47,335 bases of DNA from Pseudonocardiales bacterium (GTDB lineage Bacteria; Actinomycetota; Actinomycetes; Mycobacteriales; QHCD01): contig QHCD01000037.1 in the NCBI GenBank assembly GCA_003244255.1, positions 818 to 48,152 on the forward strand, given 5' to 3'. The position numbers were made by a program, and so were the translations under genes. The notes under the pieces are model-generated. The model saw only the letters and a program-made list of their open reading frames with translations, ran no database searches and was not told the DNA's origin. Of this stretch, positions 8,242 to 16,653 are shown in pieces; the first letter of the stretch is position 1; each line of letters opens with the position of its first letter.

Positions 8242-9819
8242 GTGTTCACCTGCACAGCCACCATCGATCCGGCCTTCGTCATCGCCCCAGTTCCGCGGCG
8301 GCTGTTCGGCTCGTTCGTCGAGCACATGGGGCGTTGCGTGTACGGCGGCATCTACGAGCCCGGACATCCCGAGTCCGACGTCGATGGCATTCGGCTGGAC
8401 GTCGTCAAGCTCGCCAGGGAACTCGGCGTCACGACCGTTCGCTATCCGGGCGGGAACTTCGTGTCCAACCACCATTGGGAGGACGGCGTCGGTCCGCGCG
8501 ACGAGCGGCCGAGCACGCTCGACCTCGCCTGGCGGTCGATCGAGCCCAACACGTTTGGGCTGAACGAGTTCATGGCCTGGACGCGGCAGGCCGACGTCGA
8601 GCCGATGATGGCGGTGAACCTCGGTACCCGTGGCGTCGAGGACGCCTGCAACCTGCTCGAGTACGCGAACTTCGCCGGCGGCACGCGCTATTCCGACCTG
8701 CGCAAGGCACACGGTGTGCGCGAGCCGCACGACATCAAGCTCTGGTGCCTCGGCAACGAGATGGACGGCCCATGGCAGGTGGGTCAGAAAACCGCCACGG
8801 AGTACGGGCGGCTGGCGGCACAGACGGCCAAGGCGATGCGCCGCATCGACCCCAGCATCGAGCTCGTCGCGTGCGGCAGTTCCAACGACCGCATGCCGAC
8901 CTTCGGCACCTGGGAGGCCGAGGTACTCGACCAGGCCTACGACGCCGTCGACTACGTATCCCTGCACGCCTACTTCGAGCAGCACGGCGAAGACCGCGTC
9001 GGCTTCCTGGCGTCGGCGCAGGTGATGGATCACTTCATCGACGGCGTTGTCGCCACCTGCGACCACATCGCCGCGAAGAAGCGCTCGCGACGAAAGCTGA
9101 TGCTTTCCTTCGACGAGTGGAACCTCTGGTATGAAAGCCGATTCGCCGGTCAGGACCGTCTCGACTGGATGCGGGCGCCGCGCCTGATCGAGGACGAGTA
9201 CACCGTCGAGGACGCCGTCGTGCTGGGCAACCTGCTGATGAGCTTGCTGCGGCACAGCGACCGGGTGACCATCGCCTGCCTCGCACAGCTGGTCAATGTG
9301 ATCGCGCCGATCAGGACCGAGCCCGACGCAGGCGCATGGCGCCAGACGATCTTCTATCCGTTCGCGCTGACCGCCCGCTACGCGCGCGGCGACGTGCTGC
9401 GCGTCGAGCCGACCTCGCCGGCGCTGTACTCCCAGACGCTGGGTGACGTTGCCGCGATCGACGTCGCCGCGACCCGCGACCCGGAGACCGGCGAGCTCAC
9501 GATCTTCGCCGTCAACCGTTCGGACGACCAGTCGGCCGACCTGCGGTTGCGTCTGGTGGCCGACGGGCCGGCCGAGGTCGTCGAGCACACGGTGTTCGGC
9601 GGACAGGATCTGCTCGCGACGAACACGAAGGAGACGCCGTCGCGCGTGGAACCCCGATCCAGCACCGGGCACACTCTCGACGGCACCAACCTGTGCCTCG
9701 AGCTACCACCGGTGTCATGGTCGATGATCAGAACGGCCCCGCCCGTTAGCACCGCCAACGCGACCTCGCATTGCACCGGCAGCCGGGGTCAGGTCGCGGC
9801 GAGCAGACCCGCGGCATGA
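8242..9819 (+). CDS. Alpha-L-arabinofuranosidase, GH51 (module A)
   Basis: This 525-residue enzyme removes terminal alpha-L-arabinofuranosyl residues with retention. The acid/base Glu173 is in WCLGNEMDGPW and the nucleophile Glu292 in LSFDEWNLW; the N-terminal FGSFVEHMGRCVYGGIYEPG is also diagnostic. There is no signal peptide, so it acts on imported substrate in the cytosol. GTG 8242 is chosen because GGAGA lies 5 nt upstream; the frame remains open to 8179, inside the permease. Compared with the paralogue at 22464, which ends after SWSCIRLVPA, this protein carries about 24 extra residues after SWSMIRTAPP. These run into the convergent DUF3866 gene with a 31-bp overlap, so the original stop may have been lost at a junction. 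Confidence 0.92.
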   Translation: MFTCTATIDPAFVIAPVPRRLFGSFVEHMGRCVYGGIYEPGHPESDVDGIRLDVVKLARELGVTTVRYPGGNFVSNHHWEDGVGPRDERPSTLDLAWRSIEPNTFGLNEFMAWTRQADVEPMMAVNLGTRGVEDACNLLEYANFAGGTRYSDLRKAHGVREPHDIKLWCLGNEMDGPWQVGQKTATEYGRLAAQTAKAMRRIDPSIELVACGSSNDRMPTFGTWEAEVLDQAYDAVDYVSLHAYFEQHGEDRVGFLASAQVMDHFIDGVVATCDHIAAKKRSRRKLMLSFDEWNLWYESRFAGQDRLDWMRAPRLIEDEYTVEDAVVLGNLLMSLLRHSDRVTIACLAQLVNVIAPIRTEPDAGAWRQTIFYPFALTARYARGDVLRVEPTSPALYSQTLGDVAAIDVAATRDPETGELTIFAVNRSDDQSADLRLRLVADGPAEVVEHTVFGGQDLLATNTKETPSRVEPRSSTGHTLDGTNLCLELPPVSWSMIRTAPPVSTANATSHCTGSRGQVAASRPAA

Positions 9820-10865
9820 CGGCCGGCGGCGGCCGATGCGAGGAATGCGGCGGGATCGTCGTCGAGCCCACGTCCCATCGTCGACAGGGGCACCGGGCAT
9901 CCGCGCAGCGCGGCGTCGAGACCGCCGATGCCGACGTCGACGAGTCGGTGCCGCTCGCCAAGCTGCTGCGCCGCCGCACGTATCTCGGCGCCGAAATCGC
10001 CTGGGAGTAAAGGGATAACGACATCGGCGGGTGTCAGGGCCACCGATCCGTATGCGGTCAGGCTGTGATGGGAGATGCCGCGGTGCCGGTCGCGGGGCTC
10101 GGCCTGCGATACGCGCAGTGCGGCCACCGCACGACCGCCGAGAACGGCCGCGGCGTTGACCGCTTCCCCCGCCGCCACGCCGGAGAAGCCCCACCGGGTG
10201 TCGGTGCCGAGGTTGCCCGGCCCCTGTGTCACCACGACGACGTCGGCGCGCAGGACGTGGCGCGCGGCGAGGAGTCCACTGTGGACAGAGACAGCTTCGA
10301 GATCGCCGCCGAAGGACTGTCCGGTGCTGATGCAGCCGACAATCCAGCCGGCGTCGCGCAGGCCCGCCACCGTCCGCGACAACGCCACCGGCAGCGCGCC
10401 GCCGTCCGTCATCAGGTACGCGATCCGCGCCGACGCCGCATGCAACCGCACGCCGGCGATCACCGCAGGGAGGGCGGAGTGCAGATCGGCCACGACCACC
10501 GGCATGGCGTCGATCGACGTGGCGTCCCGCAGCGCCGCATGATGTGGCGATGCGGGCTCGTCGGCCCCGAGCACGGTTGCCTGCAAAGGCGTGTACCGGG
10601 CCTTGATCAGGTGGCCGGGTGCAGTGGTGTCCGGCGGCAACCGGTCGGGCACCGCCACGACGAGGGCGAAGCCGCCGGTGCCGAGGTCGAGGTCGAGCGC
10701 ACCGACGTTGAGCAGGACGACATCGCCGGGTTCGGGCCGTCCGACGAGGTCGACATACGCGATCGCGACGCAGCGGCCGCCGTCGTCGAGGCGCACCTCG
10801 AGCTCGACGGCGCCGGTCCAAACGCGACCTGCCGCGATCACGGTGCCGCGTCGCCATCGCATCAC
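9789..10865 (-). CDS. DUF3866 family protein
   Basis: This 358-residue protein has the DUF3866 pattern: an N-terminal beta-rich domain (MRWRRGTVIAAGRVWTGAVE), a GHLIKARYTPLQ segment, VVADLHSALPAVIAGVR, and the Rossmann-like stretch DVVVVTQGPGNLGTDTRWGF. The family is common in actinobacteria and its biochemical role is unknown. TAAGGT lies 7 nt upstream of the GTG at 10865, so the transcript is probably leaderless. It overlaps the 3' end of the GH51 gene tail to tail. It sits between the two sugar modules but has no obvious link to sugar metabolism and may mark the ancestral chromosome. Confidence 0.85.
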   Translation of the reverse strand: MMRWRRGTVIAAGRVWTGAVELEVRLDDGGRCVAIAYVDLVGRPEPGDVVLLNVGALDLDLGTGGFALVVAVPDRLPPDTTAPGHLIKARYTPLQATVLGADEPASPHHAALRDATSIDAMPVVVADLHSALPAVIAGVRLHAASARIAYLMTDGGALPVALSRTVAGLRDAGWIVGCISTGQSFGGDLEAVSVHSGLLAARHVLRADVVVVTQGPGNLGTDTRWGFSGVAAGEAVNAAAVLGGRAVAALRVSQAEPRDRHRGISHHSLTAYGSVALTPADVVIPLLPGDFGAEIRAAAQQLGERHRLVDVGIGGLDAALRGCPVPLSTMGRGLDDDPAAFLASAAAGRHAAGLLAAT

Positions 10866-10935
10866 GGCGCCGACCTTATGCGCAGTTCGCCGCCCGGCTC
10901 ACCGACGCCTGGGCGCGACTCCTACTGGCTTGAGT

Positions 10936-12189
10936 TCACGACCGGCCCTGGGAATTCCTGCCGGCCACCGGCCGCCGGGACAGCAGCTGATGCAGACCCG
11001 GAGGGGAGAAGACGTGTTGATGGGCGAGCTGGATCGCACCGACGACGCCGGCACGCTCGCCGAGCCGGCTCGCCTCGATCGTCAGCGCCCGGGTTGCGAG
11101 CGGCGTTGCCCTTCGGTAGACGACGGCGCGAATGCCGGCCAGCAGATCGTCGCGGAGCGGGGCCAGTGCACCGCCAACGACGATCGTGGAGGGGTTGTGG
11201 AAGTTCACCAGTGCTGCGACGACTTCGCCGATCCGAGCCGCTGCCACTCGGACGCTGCGCGCAGCAATCGGGTTGCCCTTGAGGGCAAGGCTTACGACGT
11301 CCTGACTAGTGCGAGCGTCGAGTCCAGCCTCGGCCAGCTCGCGGACCAGGGCCGAACCCGAGGCGACGGCCTCGATGCACCCCACATTGCCGCAGCGACA
11401 CGGCACGTGATCGGCGTCCCGAATGCCGATGTGCCCGATGTCCCCGGCCGCGCCGTCGGCGCCGCGGTGTACCGTTCCTCGGCTGATAATGCCGCAGCCG
11501 ATGCCGGTGCCAATCTTGATGAACAGCAGCAGTTCACGGGCGGTATCGCGCGCCGAGGCCTCGCCGAGCGCCATTATGTTCACGTCGTTGTCGACGAGCA
11601 CCGGCGCGTCATAGTGTTCGGCGAAGTGCCCCGGAATGCAGGCCGCGTCCCAGCCGGGCATGATGGGCGGCCTCACGACCGTCCCGGTGGAGAACTCCAC
11701 CGGGCCGGGCACGCCGATGCCGACGGCCCGGACCTCGGCAGCCGGTCGCCCCGTCGCTGCCAGCATCTCGGCGAACTGGATCCGCAGCCAGGACAGCACG
11801 ACGTCCGGGCCCTGGGCGATGTCCAGAGCCTTGGCTTGTTCGCCCAGGACGATGCCCGACAGGTCCGCCACAGCCAGCCGACAGTGGGTGGCGCCGAGGT
11901 CGGCGGCCAGCACCGCACCGGCGCGCGGGTCCAGCGAAAGGGCGATCGGCGGCCGTCCGCCTGTCGACCGGACCGGGCGACCCTCCACGACGAGGCGGCC
12001 GCCGCGCAGCGCGTCGACCCGTTGCGACACGGTCGACCGGGCCAGGCCGGTGACGCGGGCGATCTCGCTGCGTGTCGTCGCCTCGCCGGCGGCCACCAGC
12101 CGCAGGACGGCGCCGAGCGAGCTGTCCAGCGCGCTGGCGTGCGCGTCGTGAGCGCCGTAAGCCTCATGCGGCTCGTGGTGAGCAGACAC
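10936..12189 (-). CDS. ROK-family transcriptional repressor (module B)
   Basis: This 417-residue protein has an N-terminal winged helix at about residues 30-70 (TRSEIARVTGLARSTVSQRV) joined to a ROK sugar-kinase fold: DLGATHCRLAVADL for the phosphate loop, then GIGVPGPVEFSTG. The ROK zinc site is complete, with His253 and Cys264, Cys266 and Cys271 in HVPCRCGNVGCIEA. This is the architecture of XylR/NagC/Mlc-type repressors. The GTG start has AGGAGG 4 nt upstream. It is transcribed away from the Gfo/Idh/MocA-led run, with a perfect inverted repeat in the shared promoter region. It is probably the module B repressor, released by an imported sugar. Confidence 0.92.
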   Translation of the reverse strand: MSAHHEPHEAYGAHDAHASALDSSLGAVLRLVAAGEATTRSEIARVTGLARSTVSQRVDALRGGRLVVEGRPVRSTGGRPPIALSLDPRAGAVLAADLGATHCRLAVADLSGIVLGEQAKALDIAQGPDVVLSWLRIQFAEMLAATGRPAAEVRAVGIGVPGPVEFSTGTVVRPPIMPGWDAACIPGHFAEHYDAPVLVDNDVNIMALGEASARDTARELLLFIKIGTGIGCGIISRGTVHRGADGAAGDIGHIGIRDADHVPCRCGNVGCIEAVASGSALVRELAEAGLDARTSQDVVSLALKGNPIAARSVRVAAARIGEVVAALVNFHNPSTIVVGGALAPLRDDLLAGIRAVVYRRATPLATRALTIEASRLGERAGVVGAIQLAHQHVFSPPGLHQLLSRRPVAGRNSQGRS

Positions 12190-12201
12190 CCATCCTCCTA
12201 C

Positions 12202-12218
12202 TTTGTTTTCTCAACAAA
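12202..12218. promoter_or_regulatory. ROK-type operator in divergent promoter
   Basis: TTTGTTTTCTCAACAAA is a perfect TTTGTT-N5-AACAAA inverted repeat, AT-rich in an otherwise GC-rich setting, and resembles known XylR/NagC-type ROK operators. It lies 13 bp from the ROK start and 69 bp from the oxidoreductase start, so one bound dimer could repress both directions. Confidence 0.65.
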
Positions 12219-12286
12219 CTTAGTCTGCCACCTTGTGGAGTGAAGGGCGAGCTCTTAGGTTTGCGGCACTACACCATTGGGGTCTC

Positions 12287-13417
12287 ATGTTTCCGGACCT
12301 GCGGGTTGGCATCATCGGTACTGGCTTCGTCGGCCGGGTGCACGCTGCCGCGGCGCGCAGTCTAGGCGCCGAGCTAGTAGGAGTGGCCGCGTCGACGCCC
12401 GAACGCGCCGCCGTGGCCGCGCGTGAGCTTGGCGCCGGTCGGGGCTTCCGCGCCGCCGAGGAACTAGTCGGTGACCCCCGCGTCGACGTCGTACACGTGT
12501 GCACGCCGAACGACCTGCACTTCGGTCTGAGCGAGCTGGCCCTGTCCGCGGGCAAGCACGTCGTCTGTGAGAAGCCGCTGAGTACGTCGGTGGCGGAGGC
12601 GGCCGCGCTGCTACAGTCCGCCGGGCGATCCGGGCTCGTCGCCGCGGTGCCTTTCGTCTACCGGTTCCATCCCACGGTCCGCGAGGCGCGCGAGCGGGTG
12701 CGATCCGGTGAGACCGGACCGGTCACCGTCATTCACGGTTCGTACCTGCAGGACTGGCTGCTTGGCGTCGGCGAGACGAGCTGGCGGGTGAGCGCGCAGC
12801 GCGGCGGCGCTTCGCGGGCGTTCGCGGACATCGGCTCGCACTGGTGCGACCTGGCCGAGTGGATCACGGGGCATCGGATCGTCGAGCTCGTCTCGACAGT
12901 CCAGGTCACGGTTGCCGAGCGACCTCTGCCGGCCGGGACGACCTTCGAGACGGCGGGTCGGTCGGTCTCGCGACGCCCGGTTGACACCGAGGACGTAGCC
13001 TGCCTGCTCTTCCACACCGACCGGGGTGCGGTGGGCTCCCTGACGGTCAGCCAGGTGTCGGCCGGTCGCAAGAACAGGCTCTGGATCGAGGTGGATGGCG
13101 CCGAGGGCAGTGTCGCCTTTGATCAGGAGAACTCCGAATATCTTTGGCTGGGCACCAGATCGGCCAACACGATCCTGATGCGCGACCAGGCGGTGCTCTC
13201 CGCACCGGCCAGAGCGTACGCGACGATGCCTGGCGGGCACGCCCAGGGCTACCAGGACTGCTTCAGTGCCTTTGTGCGTGACGTCTACACCAGCATCGCT
13301 CGACGCGAGATCGTCGACGGCCTCCCCACCTTCCTCGACGGGCTGCGGGCCGCACGGATCACCGATGCAGTTGTCGACTCCGCTCGCAAGGGCTCGTGGA
13401 TCGAGGTGTCAGCGTGA
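12287..13417 (+). CDS. Gfo/Idh/MocA-family oxidoreductase 1 (module B)
   Basis: This 376-residue NAD(P)-dependent sugar oxidoreductase has the Rossmann motif VGIIGTGFVGRVHAAA near its N-terminus. It has CEKPL at residues 94-98 with the catalytic Lys, and the C-terminal catalytic region IGSHWCDLAEWITGH. The ATG at 12287 is preferred over an in-frame ATG at 12233 because it starts just before the Rossmann strand. Family members oxidise a hydroxyl of sugars, inositols or glycosides. It is first gene of the module B run and overlaps the next gene by 4 bp (GTGA). Inferred role: oxidation of an imported sugar or glycoside, possibly at C3. Confidence 0.9.
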   Translation: MFPDLRVGIIGTGFVGRVHAAAARSLGAELVGVAASTPERAAVAARELGAGRGFRAAEELVGDPRVDVVHVCTPNDLHFGLSELALSAGKHVVCEKPLSTSVAEAAALLQSAGRSGLVAAVPFVYRFHPTVREARERVRSGETGPVTVIHGSYLQDWLLGVGETSWRVSAQRGGASRAFADIGSHWCDLAEWITGHRIVELVSTVQVTVAERPLPAGTTFETAGRSVSRRPVDTEDVACLLFHTDRGAVGSLTVSQVSAGRKNRLWIEVDGAEGSVAFDQENSEYLWLGTRSANTILMRDQAVLSAPARAYATMPGGHAQGYQDCFSAFVRDVYTSIARREIVDGLPTFLDGLRAARITDAVVDSARKGSWIEVSA

Positions 13418-14334
13418 GGCTGGGGTTCTTCACGGCGTGCCTGCCGATGCTTGACCTGGACAGCATCGCTGGGTGGGCCGGCGACAACGGTTTCTCGGCG
13501 TTGGAGGTGGCGGCGTGGCCCAGGGTCGGCGCGCGCGATTTCGAGGCCAGCCATCTCGACGTGGCCGATTTCGACGAGGCGGCCGCCGACGCGGTGCGGG
13601 TGTCGTTGGACAAGCGTGGGCTGGTACTCAGTGCGATTGGCTATTACGAGAACAACCTGCATCCCGACGTCGAGACCCGCGCGGCGACGCACGAGCACCT
13701 GAGGCGCTGCATCGACGCGGCCCAGCTACTCGGCGTGCCGCATGTCGGTACCTTCGTCGGTCGCGACTGCGCACGGTCGGTCCGGGACAACTGCCGGGAC
13801 GCTGAGCAGGTCCTGCCGCCGCTCGTCGAATACGCCCGGGATCGCCACGTCAAGCTCGTCGTCGAGAACTGTCCGATGGAGGGCTGGCATCCCGACGGCT
13901 ATCCCGGCAACCTCGCGTACAGCCCGGAGTTGTGGGAGTGGATGTTCGGCCTCGGGCTGTACCTCAACTACGACCCGTCGCACCTGCTTGCCCTGGGCAT
14001 CGACCCGGTGAGCGCATTGAAGCCGTACCTGGACCGCGTGCTGCATGTGCAGGCCAAGGACGCGGAGATCGACACCGCGGCACGTAACCGGTACGGGTTC
14101 TTCGGCCGCACGGTCGAACGCGGGAACGGCTGGGACGTCGGTTGGTGGCGTTACCGCGTGCCTGGCCTCGGCTCGGTCGACTGGCGGCGCGTCATCGACA
14201 CCCTGTATCAGGGCGGCTACGACGGCGCGGTGTCCGTCGAACACGAGGACCCAATCTGGTCGGGCACCGAGATCCGCATCAAACAGGGTCTGCAGATCGC
14301 CGAACAGACGCTCCGCCCGATGATCGTGGCCTGA
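13414..14334 (+). CDS. Sugar phosphate isomerase/epimerase-like TIM barrel 1 (module B)
   Basis: This 306-residue protein belongs to the xylose-isomerase-like TIM barrel (AP_endonuc_2) superfamily. Probable metal ligands are Glu151 (VVENCPMEG), Asp187 (LNYDPSH), His211 (LHVQAKDAE) and a C-terminal Glu in VSVEHED. The GTG start overlaps the oxidoreductase stop, so the two are coupled. Paired Gfo/Idh/MocA and TIM-barrel enzymes are known in pathways that oxidise a glycoside to a 3-keto form and then eliminate or isomerise it; that is the most interesting reading here, but an ordinary keto-sugar isomerase is equally possible. It ends 37 bp before the second binding protein. Confidence 0.88.
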   Translation: MRLGFFTACLPMLDLDSIAGWAGDNGFSALEVAAWPRVGARDFEASHLDVADFDEAAADAVRVSLDKRGLVLSAIGYYENNLHPDVETRAATHEHLRRCIDAAQLLGVPHVGTFVGRDCARSVRDNCRDAEQVLPPLVEYARDRHVKLVVENCPMEGWHPDGYPGNLAYSPELWEWMFGLGLYLNYDPSHLLALGIDPVSALKPYLDRVLHVQAKDAEIDTAARNRYGFFGRTVERGNGWDVGWWRYRVPGLGSVDWRRVIDTLYQGGYDGAVSVEHEDPIWSGTEIRIKQGLQIAEQTLRPMIVA

Positions 14335-14371
14335 TGGCCGACGACGAGCACGACAGACCGAGGAGAGGCAC

Positions 14372-15706
14372 ATGAAGGCACGACTCGGACAGCGAGCGCG
14401 CTGGCGGCTGCCCGCGGCCGTCATCACCGCCGCCGTGGCCGTCACCCTCGTGGGATGCACCGGCAGCAGCACCGGCATCACCAAGAAGCCCGCGAAGGTC
14501 TCCGGCACCGTCGTGATGACCGAGCCGGGCGACAACCCCGGAGACATCGCGCTGCGACACCAGCTGGCCGCGGCCTTCATGAGGTCCCATCCCGGCGTCA
14601 ACGTGAAGATCCTCGTGGTGCCGGCCACCAACTACGACCAGAAGGTCCAGACGATGATCGCGGGTGGGCGGCCGCCGGACATCTTCGGGTCCGGCGACGT
14701 GCAGATCGCGAACATCGTGGCGAAGAACTTCGCCCTGGACCTCACGCCGTACGTGAAGCGCGACCACTACAGCCTGTCCGACTTCTACCCGCAGGTGATC
14801 GACGGCCTCACCTACGACAAGAAGCTCGTCGGCCTGACCGACAATTGGGACACCCAGGTCATGTACTACAACGACACGATATTCAAGAAGGCCGGGGTGG
14901 CCCCTCCGACCGCTGCCTGGACCTGGCAGGACTTCGTCGCCGCGGCGAAGAAGCTGACGTCGGGCAGCGGAACGAGCAAGACCTACGGTGGCGTGTTCGA
15001 GAACTGGTTCGCTGCCTACTTCGACCAGATGTGGGCCTGGGGCGGTGATCCGTACCCGGACAAGGGCACCAAGTGCGGCTACGACAGCAAGCAGTCGGTC
15101 GCCGCCTTCAACTCGATCGTCAGCCTCTACAAGTCCGGTGTGTCGCCCACGCCGTCACAATTCTCTGACCAGGGTGCGGAGCAGCTGTTCCTCTCGGGTC
15201 GGGTCGGTATGTACATCGGTGCTGGCCGGTGGGCCGCCTACGACATGCGTGACGTGAAGCGCTTCGACTGGAAGGTCGCCCCGCTTCCGGCCGGCCCGAT
15301 TGGGCGGGCGAACTTCTTCCACCTGTCGATGTTCGCCATCGCGCGGACGAGCAAGAACACCGAGGCGGCCTGGGAGTTCCTCAAGTACATGGTGAGCTCT
15401 ACGGGCATCAAGCAGGGCCTTGCCGCCGTCCAGGGCATCCCGTCGCGCAAGTCGATTGCCAACAGTGCCGCGTTCAAGAACGACCCATTCGTCGTGCGGC
15501 ATGACGCCGTCGCGCCGTTCCTCGCCTCGCTGCCCACGGCGCACCGGGCGCCGTACCTGCCGAACTTCACCCAGGTCCAGGACGGGGTCGACGCCCAGCT
15601 GGACACGGTCTGGTCGCTCAAGCGGTCGCCGGCGGAGGTGCTGCCCATCATCTGCCAGAAGATCGATCCGCTGCTCACGGCGGGTGGCGCGCCAGGTGGT
15701 GGATAA
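14372..15706 (+). CDS. ABC sugar-binding lipoprotein (module B)
   Basis: This 444-residue family-1 solute-binding protein has a lipoprotein signal peptide ending TLVGC (Cys29). It continues with AAAFMRSHPGVNVKILVV, the GGRPPDIFGSGDV segment that is typical of sugar-binding proteins, and MYYNDTIFKKAGV. GAGGAG precedes the ATG. Its TAA overlaps the next ATG (TAATG), so it is coupled to the permeases. Unlike the module A protein it is intact. The ligand is probably an oligosaccharide or glycoside, inferred from the GH43 and GH51 neighbours. Confidence 0.92.
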   Translation: MKARLGQRARWRLPAAVITAAVAVTLVGCTGSSTGITKKPAKVSGTVVMTEPGDNPGDIALRHQLAAAFMRSHPGVNVKILVVPATNYDQKVQTMIAGGRPPDIFGSGDVQIANIVAKNFALDLTPYVKRDHYSLSDFYPQVIDGLTYDKKLVGLTDNWDTQVMYYNDTIFKKAGVAPPTAAWTWQDFVAAAKKLTSGSGTSKTYGGVFENWFAAYFDQMWAWGGDPYPDKGTKCGYDSKQSVAAFNSIVSLYKSGVSPTPSQFSDQGAEQLFLSGRVGMYIGAGRWAAYDMRDVKRFDWKVAPLPAGPIGRANFFHLSMFAIARTSKNTEAAWEFLKYMVSSTGIKQGLAAVQGIPSRKSIANSAAFKNDPFVVRHDAVAPFLASLPTAHRAPYLPNFTQVQDGVDAQLDTVWSLKRSPAEVLPIICQKIDPLLTAGGAPGGG

Positions 15707-16653
15707 TGGCGACCGCCGCCACCGAAGGGGTAATCGCGCCGAGCGCTACCCGACCCGCCAGAGCCAGGCCGTGGCTTACCCGGGAACGGATGGCAGGGTT
15801 CCTGTTCGTCACGCCGAGTCTGATCCAGTTCCTGATCTTCACCGTCTACCTGATGGTCTCCTCGCTGGTGATCTCTACGTGGAGCTGGGATCTGCTCACC
15901 CCACATCGACAGCGCGGGTTCTACAACTACACCACCCTGCTCCTGCACGATCCGATCTTTCGCACGGCGTTCAAGAACACCCTGGAGCTGACGCTGCTCA
16001 CCGTCGCACCCGGGATGATTCTCGGGCTGCTCCTGGCAATGGTGGTCAACACCAGGCTGCGCGGAATCTCGATCTTCCGGGCGGCGTACTTCCTGCCCGT
16101 CGTCGTGCCGACGGTGGCGACCGCAATCATTTTCCGCTGGCTCTACAACCCCGACTTCGGTGTTCTCAACTGGTTTCTCGGTCTGTTCGGTCTGCAGCAT
16201 CACGACTGGCTGGGTAGCCCGTCGACGGCGCTGGCATCGATCGCTGCGATGTCCGTCTGGCAGAGCCTCGGCTGGAATATGACGTACTTCCTGGTGGGGC
16301 TGCAGTCGATCCCCGAACAGCTGTACGAGGCCGCCAGAATCGACGGCGCCGGCGCCTGGATGCGGTTCCGGTCCATTACCTGGCCGCTGCTGACACCGAT
16401 GACGTTCTTCGTCCTGGTCACCTCGATGATCGGCAGCCTGCAGGGCGGCTTCGACAGCGTCTACCTAATGACCCAGGGTGGACCTGGCTACTCCACCTAC
16501 ACCAACTCCTTCTACCTCTACAGTCAGGCGTTCCGCTACTTCCACTACGGGTACGCGGCCGCCTACGCCTGGGTCCTGTTCGTGGTGATAGGGATCGTCA
16601 CGTTCCTGCAGTTCCGCTTCCTGTCGAAGAGGATCAACTATGACTTCGGCTGA
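15706..16653 (+). CDS. ABC sugar importer permease 1 (module B)
   Basis: This 315-residue MalF/UgpA-type permease has about six membrane segments, starting FLFVTPSLIQFLIFTVYL after a basic N-terminus. The ATPase-contact loop is YEAARIDGAGAWMRFRSITW, and the family signature MTQGGPGYSTYTNSFYLY follows. The start overlaps the binding-protein stop by one base, and the end overlaps the next permease by 14 bp. It would form a CUT1 channel with the following gene. Confidence 0.92.
   Translation: MATAATEGVIAPSATRPARARPWLTRERMAGFLFVTPSLIQFLIFTVYLMVSSLVISTWSWDLLTPHRQRGFYNYTTLLLHDPIFRTAFKNTLELTLLTVAPGMILGLLLAMVVNTRLRGISIFRAAYFLPVVVPTVATAIIFRWLYNPDFGVLNWFLGLFGLQHHDWLGSPSTALASIAAMSVWQSLGWNMTYFLVGLQSIPEQLYEAARIDGAGAWMRFRSITWPLLTPMTFFVLVTSMIGSLQGGFDSVYLMTQGGPGYSTYTNSFYLYSQAFRYFHYGYAAAYAWVLFVVIGIVTFLQFRFLSKRINYDFG

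Noticed and set aside
8035..9672. 545-codon open frame antisense to the GH51 gene
   Set aside because: The sense strand carries complete GH51 motifs; the antisense translation has no family features or start signals.
9715..10857. 380-codon Arg-rich frame overlapping the DUF3866 gene
   Set aside because: It is a different frame on the same strand as DUF3866, with extreme Arg content and no motif.
12060..12068. GCGATCTCG motif as a further copy of the 77-bp hairpin repeat
   Set aside because: The similarity is limited to about nine bases inside the ROK coding sequence, which chance and codon usage explain.
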